A DNA stretch of 64,000 bases. It comes from Delphinus delphis. Taxonomy: Eukaryota > Chordata > Mammalia > Artiodactyla > Delphinidae. The translations under genes were made by a program, and so were the position numbers. Position 1 is the first letter of the stretch, and every line of letters starts with the position of its first letter. Location: contig NC_082689.1 of assembly GCF_949987515.2 (NCBI RefSeq), positions 99,176,957 to 99,240,956 on the forward strand, written 5' to 3'. Of the stretch, positions 23,180 to 35,576 are shown in pieces. Below the pieces are notes generated by a model. That model worked only from the letters and a program-made list of their open reading frames with translations. It ran no database searches and was not told the DNA's origin.

Positions 23180-26100
23180 GAAGAACAACAAGAGACCAAC
23201 ATGAGACAGAATATATTTACTCATCAGAATGTGTTGTTCTGACATTAAGTGCATGGAATGTTCCAGAAAAAAGGAGCTCTCGGTGAAGGGCGGCGTTGTC
23301 AGAGCAGAAAGGTTTCCTGGAAGGGCTGAGGGTTGGCGTGGGGCTTTGAAGGATTAGGAATACGAATATGTAGCAGGATCACTTGCAAAACTTTTCTTGT
23401 TTCAGATTCTCTACAGAAGCCTCAAAGCTGAAAACGACATGGCCCAATCACTCCCACGGTCTGCAGATCTGGCCAAGGAGTTGCCAGACCTACGCAGGGC
23501 CTTCTCGGAGGTAGCCAGCTCATCCTACGATCCTCGCTCCCCGCTCCACACTTCTGTGCCCCCAGACGCTCCCACCCACTTCTCCTAAGACAAGAGAGAA
23601 GAGCCTTGAAGCTGTGAGGCTGCTCTGGGGCTGCCCATAGAACAGAGCATGGAGGGGAGTTCTTGGGAGAACTTGACACAAGACCTTGGGTGAGAGAAGG
23701 AATTGTGAGCTTATAGACCGGTACCTACTGCTTGCAGGGGAAATCTGGAAGATGGAGGTGAGTGGGGCCAGCCTGTGTTGTCAGGGCTCTGGGCTGCCTG
23801 CCTCTGCACCACTTAGCCTGCCGAGGATTGGTGAGTCTCCCGTGGACCAAGTGGATGCTGTGGAACAGAGCATCTGGTTGAAGAGGGTGACTGGCCAGGT
23901 GAGGGCTCTCAGCTGTGAAAAGCTATGGGGTGAATGAAGGGGCAAGTAAGCAGGGAGACGTCCTTCTTGTCCGGGCATTGTACCACATGGAGGCCCCCTG
24001 GGGTCATGCAGCCTCAGTCACATGGAGGGTGTTGCTGGTGAAGGGGAACAGCCCCAGTTAGGTCAGAATGTGCCCCTTCTCTCAGGCCTCTTGCTGACTC
24101 CAACTCTCGGGGAGGGAGGGGGACCCGGAGAGAGAGATAGAGGGAGGAGAGGGGGCGTGAAGGGACAACCACGCTCTTTCTGTCTCAGGCTGCAGGTCAG
24201 GCCTGAGCTGAGAGAAGGGGAGAGACTTTCCGCTGCATGTGAGATTGGATTTTGATTTATATGGAGTCGGACTTTCCAGTTCCTGAAAGGTGAGTCTAAA
24301 TGATTCCGATGACACTCTTCTTAGAATAGAGTGGCTGGACAGTGTGGGAACTGTTGTCCTAAGATGCTTCCAGGGTCACGAAAGGGGAGTGACACAGAGC
24401 TCCGTCCCAGGGCGTTTCCCCCAGCACCCCACAAGGATGCTCCACCAATTACAGGCAGATGGGGGCACCAGGAAGCGGAGTTCAGGAGACAGAGGGGGAG
24501 AGGGGGAGTCACGGGTGGAGGGAGCCTAATTGTCTCAGTGACTTGGGCTAGCAGGAGAGGGGAGTACAGCAGGTGACAACCATGTGAGGAAGACAGGCAC
24601 CCGCTGTGAAAGCCTTGAAATAGACCTTCAATGTTTTTGAGAGCAAATAAACAACAGAAGGACTGTCCCACTACTCAAGCTTGCTTGCTGGGAAGGGGCT
24701 CATTCTCTCCAAAACCCCCTCCTCTTCTTTTCCTGCAGCCAACCAGCCTTTCTCCCCGACACCTGCAAATTGGTTTGTTGTTGCCACATGCATTGGAGAG
24801 TCTGTCTTCTCATAAGGTTCTCATGAGGGGTTCTCGGGAAGGAGGGCCACTCCAGTCCTTTTTCCTACTCCCCACGGGGGCAGGAAAGACCCACTGAGCC
24901 TCTACTTGTGTAACTGGACTTAAGTCAACTCAGACCCAGAGATGGTAGTTTAAGGTATCGTTTACAAAACAAATAAGGAGCAAGGAGGAGAGAGGAGGAA
25001 TGTTTGTTGTCAGGGTATTGGGAGAGGTGACCCACCGCGCTTCCCTGGACCGTGGGTTCCAGAGAGCTTTAATCATGACCTCTGAGCTGGAGCTTGGGGG
25101 GCACCACTGCAAAAAAAAAAAACAATTGGTAGCTGTCTTATTTATATACTGCTGTTGGGCTGACTTGTATTTGCCTCTATAGCAGTTAAAATTTTGATTC
25201 ACACTCGCAGCGGGCAAGAAATGTCTTGTTTTGACAAACCAAATTTCTTCTGACTGAGAGCTTTAACTCTTTAGAGGGTGAGAAATCAGATCTCAGTCCT
25301 ATTTGGAATATTGTTCCATTTCCGTGCAGGTACACAAGGATCAGGGCAGCGGGGATGGCAGCAGGGCCTCTGGTCTATAACCCGTCCTTATGGTGACCAA
25401 GATCCTCGCTGTTCAAACTTACACGGTCCACTGGAAGGCGGGATGCTTTCCTGGTTCCCTGTCAAGCATTTGCACGCCGTCTTTGGCTACTGTTGGCAAG
25501 GCCGCCTCTCTTAACGTTTGGTCTCTTCAGCATCCCTGAGCCAACTCTGGTATTTCTTCTTAAGAGGCTGTAAAACTTTGTCTCCTTTCCAGGCTCTTTT
25601 GCAAAGAGATACCAGCTGCTTTTGATATGGCTGCTTCCAGATGCCCTGCCCAGCCCCACCCCTTTGCCTTGGGACCGTTCAGCCTAATCGCTTCAATGAG
25701 TCATGGGTCTTGGACACAGAAGTCCAGATGGGGGAAGGGAGTGTTAACCCCTGGGCGCCTCTCAACTTCTGCTCTCTGCAACACAAAAGCACACGAGAGA
25801 GGCAACACCAGGCCTGGCTCCCTTTTTTGTATTTGCTGGAGGGTGGAGGAGGAAAATTCCTATAGTTGGAAGTGAGAATCCACAAATATATTAGTCTGTC
25901 TAGTCTTTGAAGTACAAATGGTGACTAAGCTGAAGCAATTCCCAGCCAGAGACTCGCCTCAGCTGACCGTGGGAGCGGTCCGCAGCTGATGTCCTCAGCA
26001 AGGAGGGCGTGAGTGCAGTGGTCCTGCGGGGGGCATCGGGCCGAGCACCATGGTATTCTCTACGGCACGTGTCACCAAGCATCTACTATCAGCCCTCGCT

Positions 26101-26460
26101 GCCGCGGCCCCCCTGTCAGTTGTTACTCACAATACGTGAGAGAATTTGACTGTGACACCCTACCCGCTGTCAAAGACACAAACTGAACAAGCAAGGAGTT
26201 GGATATATCCAGCCTGCTACAGTAGAGAGAGTATCCCAGATCCAAAGACCAGAGTGGAATTGCCAAGTGGACTTTTATAGGGAGGGGTAAGAGCATTGCA
26301 GATGGGGTGACTGATAGCTGGGGTTCTTTTGTAAGCAGGGGAAGCCTCAGTCAGTTGTCTGCATTGGAAATTTTTTTTTTTTCCCCTATGTCTAGCTACT
26401 TTCAGGGGAACAAACAGCTTTAATCATTCATGAGATAAAGAATGGGAAGTTGAAGGGAGG
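23180..26460. other. Long GC-richer stretch without recognised genes or repeats
   Basis: About 3.3 kb, locally G-rich (for example 24100-24160 and 24470-24530). Several open frames of 60-116 codons overlap on both strands, which reflects base composition. No frame shows a convincing combination of acceptor, coding-like sequence and donor. A 12-base A-run lies near 25111-25122. Confidence 0.4.
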
Positions 26461-26465
26461 GTCTA

Positions 26466-26908
26466 TGTTATGCACTGAGTGGTGTCCCCCCCAAAAGATA
26501 TAGATATGGAGTCCTAACTCCCAGTATTTGTGAATGTGACCTTATTTGGAAATAGGGTCTTTGCTGAGGCCATCAAGTTAAGATGAGATCATTAGGGTGG
26601 GCCTTAATTCAATACGACTGGTGTCCTTCTAAAAAGAGGTGGAGATAGAAACACACAGGGAGAAGAAGGCCGTGTGACGACAGAGGCAGGGATTGAAGGG
26701 ATGCAGCTGTAGCCAAGGATTGCAGGTAACACCAGAGGCTGTGAGAAAGCATGGAACACGTTGGTCCTACAGTCTTGAGAAAGCATGGCCCTGCCAACAC
26801 CTTGCTTTCAGGCTTCTAGCCTCTGGAACTGTGAGATGATAAATTTTTGTTGTTTAAAGCCACCCAGTTTGTAGTACTTCGTTACGACAGCTCTAGGAAT
26901 CTAATACA
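26466..26908 (+). mobile_element. MLT1-type LTR (ERVL-MaLR), solo
   Basis: Starts TGTTATGCACTGAGTGGTGTCCCC, then GTGAATGTGACCTTATTTGGAAATAGGG, ATTAGGGTGGGCCTTAATTCAATA, CCCTGCCAACACCTTG, and ends GTTGTTTAAAGCCACCCAGTTTGTAGTACTTCG...CTAATACA. There is no internal retroviral region. A SINE begins within a few bases of its 3' end. Confidence 0.88.
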
Positions 26909-26910
26909 GT

Positions 26911-27259
26911 CTTTTTTTTTCTTTTTAAATTTATTTTTGGCTGCGTTGGGTCTTTGTTGCTGAGTACGGGCTTTCTCTAGTTGTGGCGAGTGGGGGCTAT
27001 TCTTTGTTGTGGTGCACGGGCTTCTCATTGCGGTGGCTTCTCTTGTTGTGGAGCATGGGCTCTAGGCTCATGGACTTCAGTAGTTGTGACACGTAGGCTC
27101 AGTAGTTGTGGCTCGTGGGCTCTAGAGCACAGGCTCAGTAGTTGTGGCGCACGGGCTTAGTTGCTCCGCGGCACGTGGGATCTTCCCGGACCAGGGCTCA
27201 AACCCATGTCCCCTGCATTGGCAGGCGGATTCTTAACTACTGCACCACCAGGGAAGCCC
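26911..27259 (-). mobile_element. CHR-type SINE, long form
   Basis: T-rich tail (26911-26936), GGCTGCGTTGGGTCTTTG, repeated CAGTAGTTGTG units and the head ending CACCACCAGGGAAGCCC. It sits between an LTR and an old LINE piece. The target duplication is hard to call because both flanks are TC-rich. Confidence 0.92.
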
Positions 27260-27269
27260 TCTTCTTTCT

Positions 27270-27690
27270 TTTAATACCAGTATTTACTACTATGAACAAT
27301 ACTATAACAAACAGTTCTTAAGTTCTGGTGGTTTTATTTATTTCTGCGGGATAGATTTCAAGGACTGGGTTTGCTAAATTGAAGAGCACATATATTTAAA
27401 ATTTTAATCTGTATTTTAATCAGTGTTACCAGATTGCTTTTCCAAGAGGCTGTAACATTTCATGCTTCCACCTGAAAGTACAATTTCTCCACACCTCAAC
27501 CTGCAGTAAGTATGGTATTTCAAAATTTATGCCAGTTTGATGGGCACAGCATAGCTTCAATTTTGCATTTCTTTGGTTAGGGGTGAATTGGAGAACTGTG
27601 CATATGTTTGTGGCCCATCTGGATTTGCTAAACCTGTGAATTAGACAAAAAGCCTCATTTCTTTTTCTCATTGCTACATTAAAATTAAAA
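27270..27690 (-). mobile_element. Old L1 ORF2 3' remnant
   Basis: Phrases such as TTCAAGGACTGGGTTTGCTAAATTGAAG, CCAAGAGGCTGTAACATTTCATGCTTCCACC and GCATTTCTTTGGTTAGGGGTGAATTGG follow the antisense of L1 ORF2 C-terminal sequence. It is strongly diverged. Confidence 0.6.
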
Positions 27691-27974
27691 AAAAATTCTA
27701 TTCGAAGTAATGCATGCACAGAGCAAAAAAATAAAACAATACAGAAGCATTTGTAAGGAAAGACATAACCATTTGTTCTTATAACCTCTTCACTCTTATT
27801 CCTAATCCCCAAAGGTAGGCAACCGAATCCACACTAGCTTTTCTAAGCAGAAAATGCTTTATGTCTGGGTAATAGGTGGTTTACAGAATTTCTGCATTCT
27901 TCAGAGAAGATGTGTTAGAGCTAGGAATGAATGATTTATTCAGGAGAAACACCCAAGTACACAATGGTAAGTTC

Positions 27975-28088
27975 TGGCAGAAACTTCTTTGCTTGCAGCC
28001 TGACACTTAGTACCCAGGAGGTTAGAACCCAGGGAGCAGAAGTTGGGTTTTGTGGTAATTTGCTGCAGCAGCAATAGGAAACTAATAT
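27975..28088 (+). mobile_element. MaLR LTR 3' end fragment
   Basis: TTTTGTGGTAATTTGCTGCAGCAGCAATAGGAAACTAATA is the typical 3' end of a MaLR-type LTR. The 5' part is lost or too diverged. Confidence 0.5.
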
Positions 28089-28089
28089 T

Positions 28090-29115
28090 CCAAGTCATGA
28101 AAAACCTGCAGATCTACAGGGAAGATCAACTTCCACCACCACAGAGTTTTCTCCTCAGCATATCCTGGGCTGTGTCTTCCTCCCTCTACTTATTGACAAG
28201 TACTATCCCATCCCCTTTTTAACTTCTGGAAGGCTATAAACATTTCTGATCTGTCAGTGGTCCACTCTTCCCTATTCCTGGTGCCTCTACAAGTTGATTT
28301 CCTTTTCTGTTTCTTTATTGTCACACAGTGGATTTGGGAAGATGAAAAGTTTTTGGTACGCTTTTAGAATCAGTGACACTCTAATGAATACAGAATGTTT
28401 CCAAACATCTCATTATTTTAAAGTCACAGATGTCAAAGATGGCCCATCAAAAGTAATTCTTCTGGCTCCCCCTCAGTCTCCCTGAAGCCACGCTTTAGTC
28501 CAACATGGGCATCTGTGAGACAGCTGGTAGAGATTGGCAGTGCAGACTCTGTAAATCGTTCAGAGTTTCTTTTTACAGAAAGATAGCTGGGGTGAAACAG
28601 CAACCTTGGCCTCATAAGCATCAGTCTCCAATCCACAGAGACAGCCATGCAGCCATGTGATGCGAATTCAGGCCAGGCACTGCTTCGCTCCTGGCACTGG
28701 GCATGGTCCTGCAATGAGGAGAAGCATTGCTTTTCTCCAGGAATCTTTGGGGAAGGAATGGAAAGCTGGCAGACCTGCGTGGGAGCCTGTGTTCTAGAGC
28801 AGTCCCTGCTGTCTCATGGTCTTCTCTGCCCCTGCAGGCAGTGACCTTATCTCCTCATTAAGGCTCATTACTCGATTACTGGACTCAGCTCCCACACCTC
28901 TCCCCGTTCTGAAACTTTCCTGTGCTGCATGGAGAGAAGTCATGTATCCAAGGGGTTGGTGGCCTTGGCTTTCAAGAGAGGGAAACTTTGATCTCCTCCC
29001 TAGCCTGGGCACAGTCCACAAAACACAGATGTTTTCTTCACCAGTTATTTCTGAGACTTGGAAGGTAAAATGTCAGGTTAGTGATTTCATTGTTTGGCTC
29101 TTTCTGCCATTTGAG
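28090..29115. other. Stretch without recognised genes
   Basis: Several open frames of 63-101 codons on both strands; none has splice support. No clear repeat. Confidence 0.4.
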
Positions 29116-29117
29116 AA

Positions 29118-29285
29118 ATAGTAGAAAGTGTCCACTTTCAAGCCGTGTGATTGTGGGTAAACTTCTTAAACCTCCATCAATCTCAGTTTTTTCCCCTTTC
29201 GGTTAAAAAGGCAGATAACACCTATATCATAGGCCTGTTGTAAAGATTAAGTGAAATAAATTAAGTTATTAGCACATAAGTGTCC
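29118..29285 (+). mobile_element. MIR SINE
   Basis: CCGTGTGATTGTGGGTAAACTTCTTAAACCTCC, CAGTTTTTTCCCC and TAGGCCTGTTGTAAAGATTAAGTGAAATAA match MIR in sense. Confidence 0.7.
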
Positions 29286-29362
29286 ATCCTCTTGTCCACC
29301 TCTATTGTAAGAGCCAACAGAGTATTTGGAGATGCCAGCAAGAGTTAATAGTTCTCACATAC

Positions 29363-29574
29363 TTTTTTTTTTTTTTTTTTTGGTGGTACACCGGCCTCTC
29401 ACTCTTGTGGCCTCTCCCGTCGCGGAGCACAGGCTCCGGACGCGCAAGTTCAGCGGCCATGGCTCACGGGCCCAGCCGCTCCGTGGCACATGGGATCCTC
29501 CCGGACCGGGGCACGAACCCACTTTCCCTGCATCGGCAGGCGGACTCTCAGCCACTGTGCCACCAGGGAAGCCC
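29363..29574 (-). mobile_element. CHR-type SINE, short form, with a clean target duplication
   Basis: Poly-T, then CCGGCCTCTCACTCTTGTGGCC through to the head CACCAGGGAAGCCC. TCTCACATAC followed by T-runs is repeated at 29353-29362 and 29575-29584 with no mismatch. Confidence 0.95.
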
Positions 29575-29589
29575 TCTCACATACTTTTT

Positions 29590-30730
29590 TTTTTTTTAGC
29601 ATCAATTTTTTTCTGGCTATAAACATTATAAATGTAGGCTTATGTAGAAAATTTCAATAAACAATGAATATTATAATAAAACTCTATCCATCTCACCCTC
29701 TAGAGGTAATTACTATTAGCATTTTGGTATTTTTTCCATTGTTTCTATAAACAATGAGAGAGAAATTATTCATTTTGCATGGAAAGCTATTACCCGCTTT
29801 TCTCACTTCATGTTACACTGGCACTCATCTTCTTGAGAGAGGGATTTCCTCTCCCAGCAGCTGTGGGAAGGACCCACATCCTTTGTGTCTAGACTTGGTA
29901 AGATTGAATACAAGGAAGATTAGACTGCAGAGTGGGGTGGATAGGTCAAAGCCAAGAAGCAATTTGACCCCTGAAAGGGCAACATTTTAAGGTGGTGAAA
30001 TGTAGTGGATTGGTTTCACAACCCTATAAAGTAATTATGCTGCTGTTTCAAGATGGCGTGCTTGGGGCATAAGAGGTTTAGTACAACAGTGTCCTCTGGC
30101 CTGGCTGGACTTCACCCTGGACAAGCAGGAAACACCACCGTCAACCTGAGCTGAGAAGCCACACTCACCAAACATCCTCCTGCCTGTATCTCTTTACACA
30201 CTTGAGGGGAGAATGCATCATCTGGATTGCAGCTTCTACCAGATGTATGCATCAGAATGCTCATTTCCATCAAGCCTCAACCCTGCAGGAACAGGACAGG
30301 ACCCAGCATGTGCCTGGGAATGTGTGCTAACAGAGGCAAGGTCCAGTGGTCCAAGGACAGTCACTAGGAAGAGGCATTTAGCAACGAGGGTCCCCTCAGG
30401 AATCCATAATGAGACTTGAGGGACTGTTTACGAATCCTCCAAAATTTTATGTACATATATTTTTCTAGGAAAGCATCCATAGGTTTCATAAGATTTATAA
30501 GGGGGTCTGTGCCTGCCTCCTAGTTATTAAGAGCTATTGATCTCAAAAAAGGGGTAGAGTGCTTATTCTGTAGGCAGTCCCTCAAGAAAAATGATTTCTT
30601 ATCACTGAGCTTTAGATAAGATCAGAGAATAGAGAATTTGAAGTTATGTTCTTTGGCAAGAACTGGAATACAGATATCGAATATTGCTAAGTAAGGGACG
30701 ATTCATATGCTTTTACGTCAATCATTATGT
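29590..30730. other. Stretch without recognised genes
   Basis: No exon or confident repeat. The frame at 30213-30419 lacks splice context. Confidence 0.4.
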
Positions 30731-30778
30731 CTTCCTCCCTCCCTCCTTCCCTTCATTCCTTCCTCCCTTCCTTCTTCT
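30731..30778. repeat. TCCC/TTCC pyrimidine microsatellite
   Basis: Imperfect CTTCCTCCCTCCCTCC-type run. Confidence 0.85.
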
Positions 30779-30879
30779 GATTTATCTATCATCTATCCCT
30801 TTATAGCTATTATTATTACTGTTGAGAGACTAGTTTGACTTTAGACAGACTTGTAAGTAACTTATCTTTTTTGTTGCTT

Positions 30880-31005
30880 TCTTCATTGCCCATGTAAAAT
30901 TGGGATAGTTTTTTACCTCATAAGGTTATTGTAAGGATTAAATGAAATATCTTTGTTGTAAAGCACTTAACACAATGTTTAATATATAGTAAGTTCTCAT
31001 TAAAT
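30880..31005 (+). mobile_element. MIR SINE fragment
   Basis: CATGTAAAATTGGGATAG, CTCATAAGGTTATTGTAAGGATTAAATGAAAT and TATATAGTAAGTTCTCATTAAATATTTG match the MIR 3' part in sense. Confidence 0.65.
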
Positions 31006-31289
31006 ATTTGCAATTATAATGATACTAATTATTAACTATAGATATATTATAACTCTCAGGCCATTATATGCGCAGAGGAATTTCCAATATTGTTTCACTC
31101 TGGCCTGCCTTCCCAGAATACTGAGTGTTAATGATTTCTGCCTTTATCCATGTTTCATTTCTTAAAAAGTATGCTCTTTCCTGGGGTTAGTTGGTTAACT
31201 GATTGTCTATTAATTACTGATAACAGGTGAGTTAGAATCTGCCTTTAAGGGAAACTCAATGACTAGCTTTGTTGGAGAAACTGTCAGAA

Positions 31290-31640
31290 TAGGCTGTGCT
31301 ATACTCCATTAACAAGTGATCTCAAAGTCTTCATGACTTCAAACAAGAGAGGCTTATTTTATGTTCATGCCACACATCTCTCCCGAAGTGGTTATGGGGC
31401 TCTGGTTCTGTGTCTTCACCTTGGTTGGCAGAGCAGCCACCATACTTGGAGAAATAGAGCTCTGGAAGGTCTCCCACTGACATTTAAATCCTCTAGTCTG
31501 GGGTGCACCTGGGGCTTCCAGTTGCTACTCATTGGTCAGAAGCAGTCACAGGGCCACACCCAACCACGGGGAAAGGGAGTAAGCAGTGCAATCCGACGCG
31601 TGCCTTGAAGGGTGGAAACCCAGAAATACTTGGTGAGTTT
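31290..31640. repeat. Probable old interspersed repeat, unclassified
   Basis: CAAACAAGAGAGGCTTATTTTATGTTC, CTCATTGGTCAGAAGCAGTCACAGGGCCACACCCAACC and GGGAAAGGGAGTAAGCAGTGCA are phrases shared by many mammalian repeat copies. I cannot name the family. Confidence 0.4.
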
Positions 31641-31644
31641 ATCC

Positions 31645-32115
31645 ACGACTAAAAGAGTAATGCTGAGATTTTAGGTTACGTATGATACTCGGTTATGAAC
31701 ACAAAGGCTGTTTGGCCTTCCTGATGGATCACCACCAGCTTCCAGGTAAAACATGTAAAAGCTCTGGGGGCCTGTGGTGATATCCTGGGATACTGGAGAA
31801 GGAGATGAAAGAAGACTTGCTTCTCTCTTTTATTTTTCTTAATCTCCTTGGGTTTGGGCATGTCAGGACTGATGTTGATATAATTACAGAAAAGTGGTCT
31901 TTGGGTGTAGTTTTTTCCTTGTATGGTGTCTAAAATGGCACAAGGAGGAGCCTTTGCTCATAGACATGGAAAATACCTGTTCAGAGGAGGGATTTTTAGC
32001 CTCAAGCTGGGACAATATCTTTTGAAAAGGAGATATACAGGATTTCTTTTCCTTTTAGTGACCAGAAGATATCCTCTGTGGAGTATTAAGAGATAGCAAT
32101 ATATTAAGATAATTT
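31645..32115. other. Stretch without recognised genes or repeats
   Basis: About 470 bases; nothing recognised. Confidence 0.4.
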
Positions 32116-32128
32116 GGGTTAATTTTTT

Positions 32129-32332
32129 CTTTTTTTTTTTATGGTATGCGGGCCTCTCACTGTTGTGGCCTCTCCCGTTGCGGAGCACAGGCTCCAGACG
32201 CGCAGGCTCAGGGGCCATGGCTCACGGGCCCAGCCGCTCCGCGGCATGTGGGATCTTCCCGGACCGGGGCACGAACCCATGTCCCCTGTATTGGCAGGCG
32301 GACTCTCAACCACTGTGCCACCAGGGAAGCCC
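32129..32332 (-). mobile_element. CHR-type SINE, short form
   Basis: Poly-T, then ATGCGGGCCTCTCACTGTTGTGGCC to head CACCAGGGAAGCCC. Flanks TTGGGTTAAT (from 32114) and TTGGATTAAT (from 32333) form a target duplication with one difference. Confidence 0.94.
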
Positions 32333-32527
32333 TTGGATTAATATTTAATTGTACTTATATTTTCCATGAGCTGAGAATTTTTCATTTTGCAAGGCATTTT
32401 ATCTTCATCAGTTATCTCTTGAACATTCCTAGTTATCATGCAAATTTGGTATATGTATATATATATTTGTTTTAGAGATGATAATATTGAGATACATAAA
32501 GGAGAAAAAAGGAGAAAAAACTCAGGT

Positions 32528-32715
32528 TATTCACTGAGCACCTGTTGTTTTCCAGACCCTCTGTGAGGCACTTTCACATGTGTTATTTCATTTTAATCTC
32601 CCAATAGCTGTGTAAGTCATGTATTATTATCATATTAATAGGAAAACTGAAGCTCAAAACATTGAAATGGATTGCATTGGAACTGCATTAGAACCAAGGT
32701 TGCCTAATTGCTAGC
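32528..32715 (-). mobile_element. MIR SINE
   Basis: GAGCACCTGTTGTTTTCCAGACCCTCTGTGAGGCACTTTCACATG, TCTCCCAATAGCTGTGTAAGT and AGGAAAACTGAAGCTCAAAAC follow the antisense MIR consensus. Confidence 0.65.
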
Positions 32716-32719
32716 ATCT

Positions 32720-33190
32720 TCTTGAGCCATGCAATCTCTTTTCTCTGCTTCACTCGGGATTGTTGGGACTGAAGGCATGTTTTTGAATTAGTGCTGCCTC
32801 TATTCATAGTATTTCTCCTTGACACATTCAATTTGACTAAAATGATTAAAGTAATGTTTCCATTTTGTTTGGTGAAGTTGTTACTAGAGCATCATAGAGA
32901 GAGCTCTGCGTTGAGAGGGTTGATTGCACTGACATTCTAAACATGCCACTGCAGTGTTAAGATTTTCTGCACCAGTGAAGCAAGATAAAAAAATTATCAG
33001 TGAATCTGGCCTGATACTCAAAACTGTACACCCATCAGTCTTCTTTTTCCAGTTTCAGCCGGGGTTAATACAGATGACTTCAATAATATGTCCAAATTTT
33101 CCAAGATCCCTGTTTACAGATTAATGGATTCAGCACAATAGCATCAGCAATCACATTTTTAAAGATCGAGATGACAGTATTTGTTTACCC
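32720..33190. other. Stretch without recognised genes or repeats
   Basis: Unique-looking DNA; no exon seen. Confidence 0.4.
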
Positions 33191-33196
33191 AACTTA

Positions 33197-33199
<3 letters not shown>

Positions 33200-33232
<33 letters not shown>
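33200..33232. repeat. (AC)n microsatellite
   Basis: A run of about 16 uninterrupted AC units. Confidence 0.97.
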
Positions 33233-33234
<2 letters not shown>

Positions 33235-33670
33235 GTCTTATTGCTTTTTATTTGGTGTTTTCTTTTTCACTATTCAATAGTCCCTTGGAATTTTCTAACG
33301 TGACATCTATGTCCTTGATTGTGTGCCAGGAACTCGAAAGGTCCAAGACACATAGTAAATTTGACATTTTGTTGAAGCATGAATTTGAACTGCAGAGTTG
33401 GTGAGAAATATAATTTGTGGAGTAAATTATATATCTAGAAGTGAGCTCAGCCTAGAGCTTAGCATTTCTGTCTCATCCTAGCTGTGCTTTGTACTCTTTG
33501 TCTTAGTGTATAGAAATAACAGAGCAGATTATATTCTGTAGTAGTCATCGGGAATCGGTGAATTAAGAAAAGTCTAATATTCTTTCTCGTAATCTTGGGC
33601 AGTGGCCTCCAAGTGGGTAGGAGAAAAAATACTTGGGACTTTTACTTTTACTACTATTTACTTTTCAATT

Positions 33671-33886
33671 CAGGGGTTGGCAAAATATGGCCCATGGCTG
33701 AATCCAGCTCACCATTTGTCTTTGTAAAGAAGGCTTTATTTGAATATAGCCATTTGTTTACATATTGTCAGTGGATGTTTTCATGACTCAGTGGCAGAGT
33801 TAAGTAGTTGCAAAGAAGACCATATGGCATGCAAAGCCCAAAATATATATTACCTGGTGCTTTAAGAAAAAGTTAGTTGACCTCTG
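33671..33886. mobile_element. hAT-type non-autonomous DNA transposon
   Basis: Left end CAGGGGTTGGCAAAATATGG and right end, in reverse complement, CAGAGGTCAACTAAC form terminal inverted repeats. Eight-base flanks TTTCAATT (33663-33670) and TTTTAATT (33887-33894) differ at one base, the size expected for hAT target duplications. Internal text (GGCAGAGTTAAGTAGTTGCAAAGAAGACCATATGGC) is typical of a common mammalian hAT-Charlie-group family. It has no coding capacity. Confidence 0.8.
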
Positions 33887-33894
33887 TTTTAATT

Positions 33895-35570
33895 TTATCT
33901 TTAAAATTTTTTGTAAAATTTTATAGTACAGTTTTATACTGTACTATATAGAGTATATAGTAATCGTACATGTACACAATTTATAAATAAATATATGCAT
34001 ATATTGATGGGACATTTAAAAATCACTTACTCAAATGGGGGCACATTCAAAAAAATTTGAGGACCACAGATTTAGGGCTTACTATTTAAGAAACACTCAC
34101 AAATGATTGCCTTTGTTGTGGTGGTTAGTGTCATTAAAGCTACACGTCTTGTTTTGTGCAATGTTTATATTTTTATTATGCAAATTCTATGGAGAAAGAA
34201 TGAACACAGTGACACATGAAAAGAGGAATTGTGACCAAAAATAGAGAAAGAGAGAGGAGAAAAAGAAAAAAAAAAAGAGGAATAAAGAGTGGAGGAGAGA
34301 AACAAAAGAGGCAGCCTACCGTGTAAGCAGCAGTGCGTCTACTCAGAGCTGGCCTATTCTCTTGAATTAGGGTAGACATCAAAACCAGCTCCAATCTGAC
34401 TGCAGTAGACAGCTGCCTGCACGGTGTGATTTGAAGTATTTGAAAAGCTCCTTCCATTGACCAAGAAAGAAAACAAATTCTCCATTGTTTTTCTCAAAGC
34501 CCGAAATTCTCCCATTAATCAACCTCTCCGATTATGGGATTTGAGATTCTCTTTAAAATATATTTCTGTTCTGATGCTGAGGGACGACACACTGCACCAT
34601 CTTTTGCCATTAACTTTTTTTTTCATTAGCTCGTTGGATTACTTTGTGTTCAGTTGCTTGGTTGAAAAGTATCTGTGGAGACCTTGAACCCAGGATCATT
34701 CTTTCATTTTGGCAAGAGCAAACCAACTCAGGGATGGCAGAGATGGGCCAGAGGTGCCGTGGCTGAGGGTAGAGGGTCTGATGAGGAAGCCTGCTCCAGG
34801 AGGCTCTGATCCCTGGTCCATCTGCAGAGAACGTGGACAATTGGAAGTTGCTTCTCCTGAGCTTGAAGGTTCATTAGTTAGCAAAGTAATAAGGACTATA
34901 TATTACCAGGGACCCAAGACCTACTGAGAATTTCTTGTGTGTGTATTAATCTCAGCAGAGCAAAGCTATGCCAAGCTTCAAACTAATCTGCATTAATGAA
35001 CAGCCTCCTTGATTTCCATTTTTATGATGTGTGCAGCATGGTGATTTGTTTCTCCATGGCTTGTAATGGGATGGCTGACTGATGAATCACCTTCTCTGAG
35101 AAGCTTGTCTGTGAGCAGTAACATTGCAAATGGGTGCAAATCAAAAAGTCTGTTATTATTTCATTAAAAGGATGACACAGGCTCCTAGTTTCCAAAATTA
35201 TCCCCTCTCTTCACATGACCCACTGAAGTTTCTGTCTCTGTGTGGGTGTGAGTTGAACCAGTCTCTGCACTAGTGCTGTATATTGGAAGACGTAGCTACT
35301 TGGGACAATTCTGACACATCCTAACTTGGCCAGTCAAGCAGGAGAAAAGGCTGGAGGAGATTATTTTGGGGTCAGATACAGGTATTTGGAGTGAATTGAA
35401 TAGAAGAGTTGGAACCAGGGCCAGATCCAGAAAAGCTGGAAATAGTGGGGTGGAAGCATGGAAAAGAAGAGGAGGAGGAAAGATAACGCAGAGTGCAGAT
35501 GGGTTGCTCTTGGGTTTTAAATTTAGGCCTTAAACCCGTGAGCGCAAGATATTCCTTAAGGTGATACCAC
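33895..35570. other. Stretch without genes; contains a possible conserved regulatory block
   Basis: 34230-34310 is GA/A-rich. 34930-35200 is dense in TAAT cores and reads like a non-repetitive conserved block; see findings. Confidence 0.4.
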
Positions 35571-35576
35571 CATAAT

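Noticed and set aside
23180..26460. Cluster of 60-116 codon frames suggesting a gene
   Set aside because: Frames overlap on both strands in GC-rich DNA, and none has acceptor, coding-like sequence and donor together.
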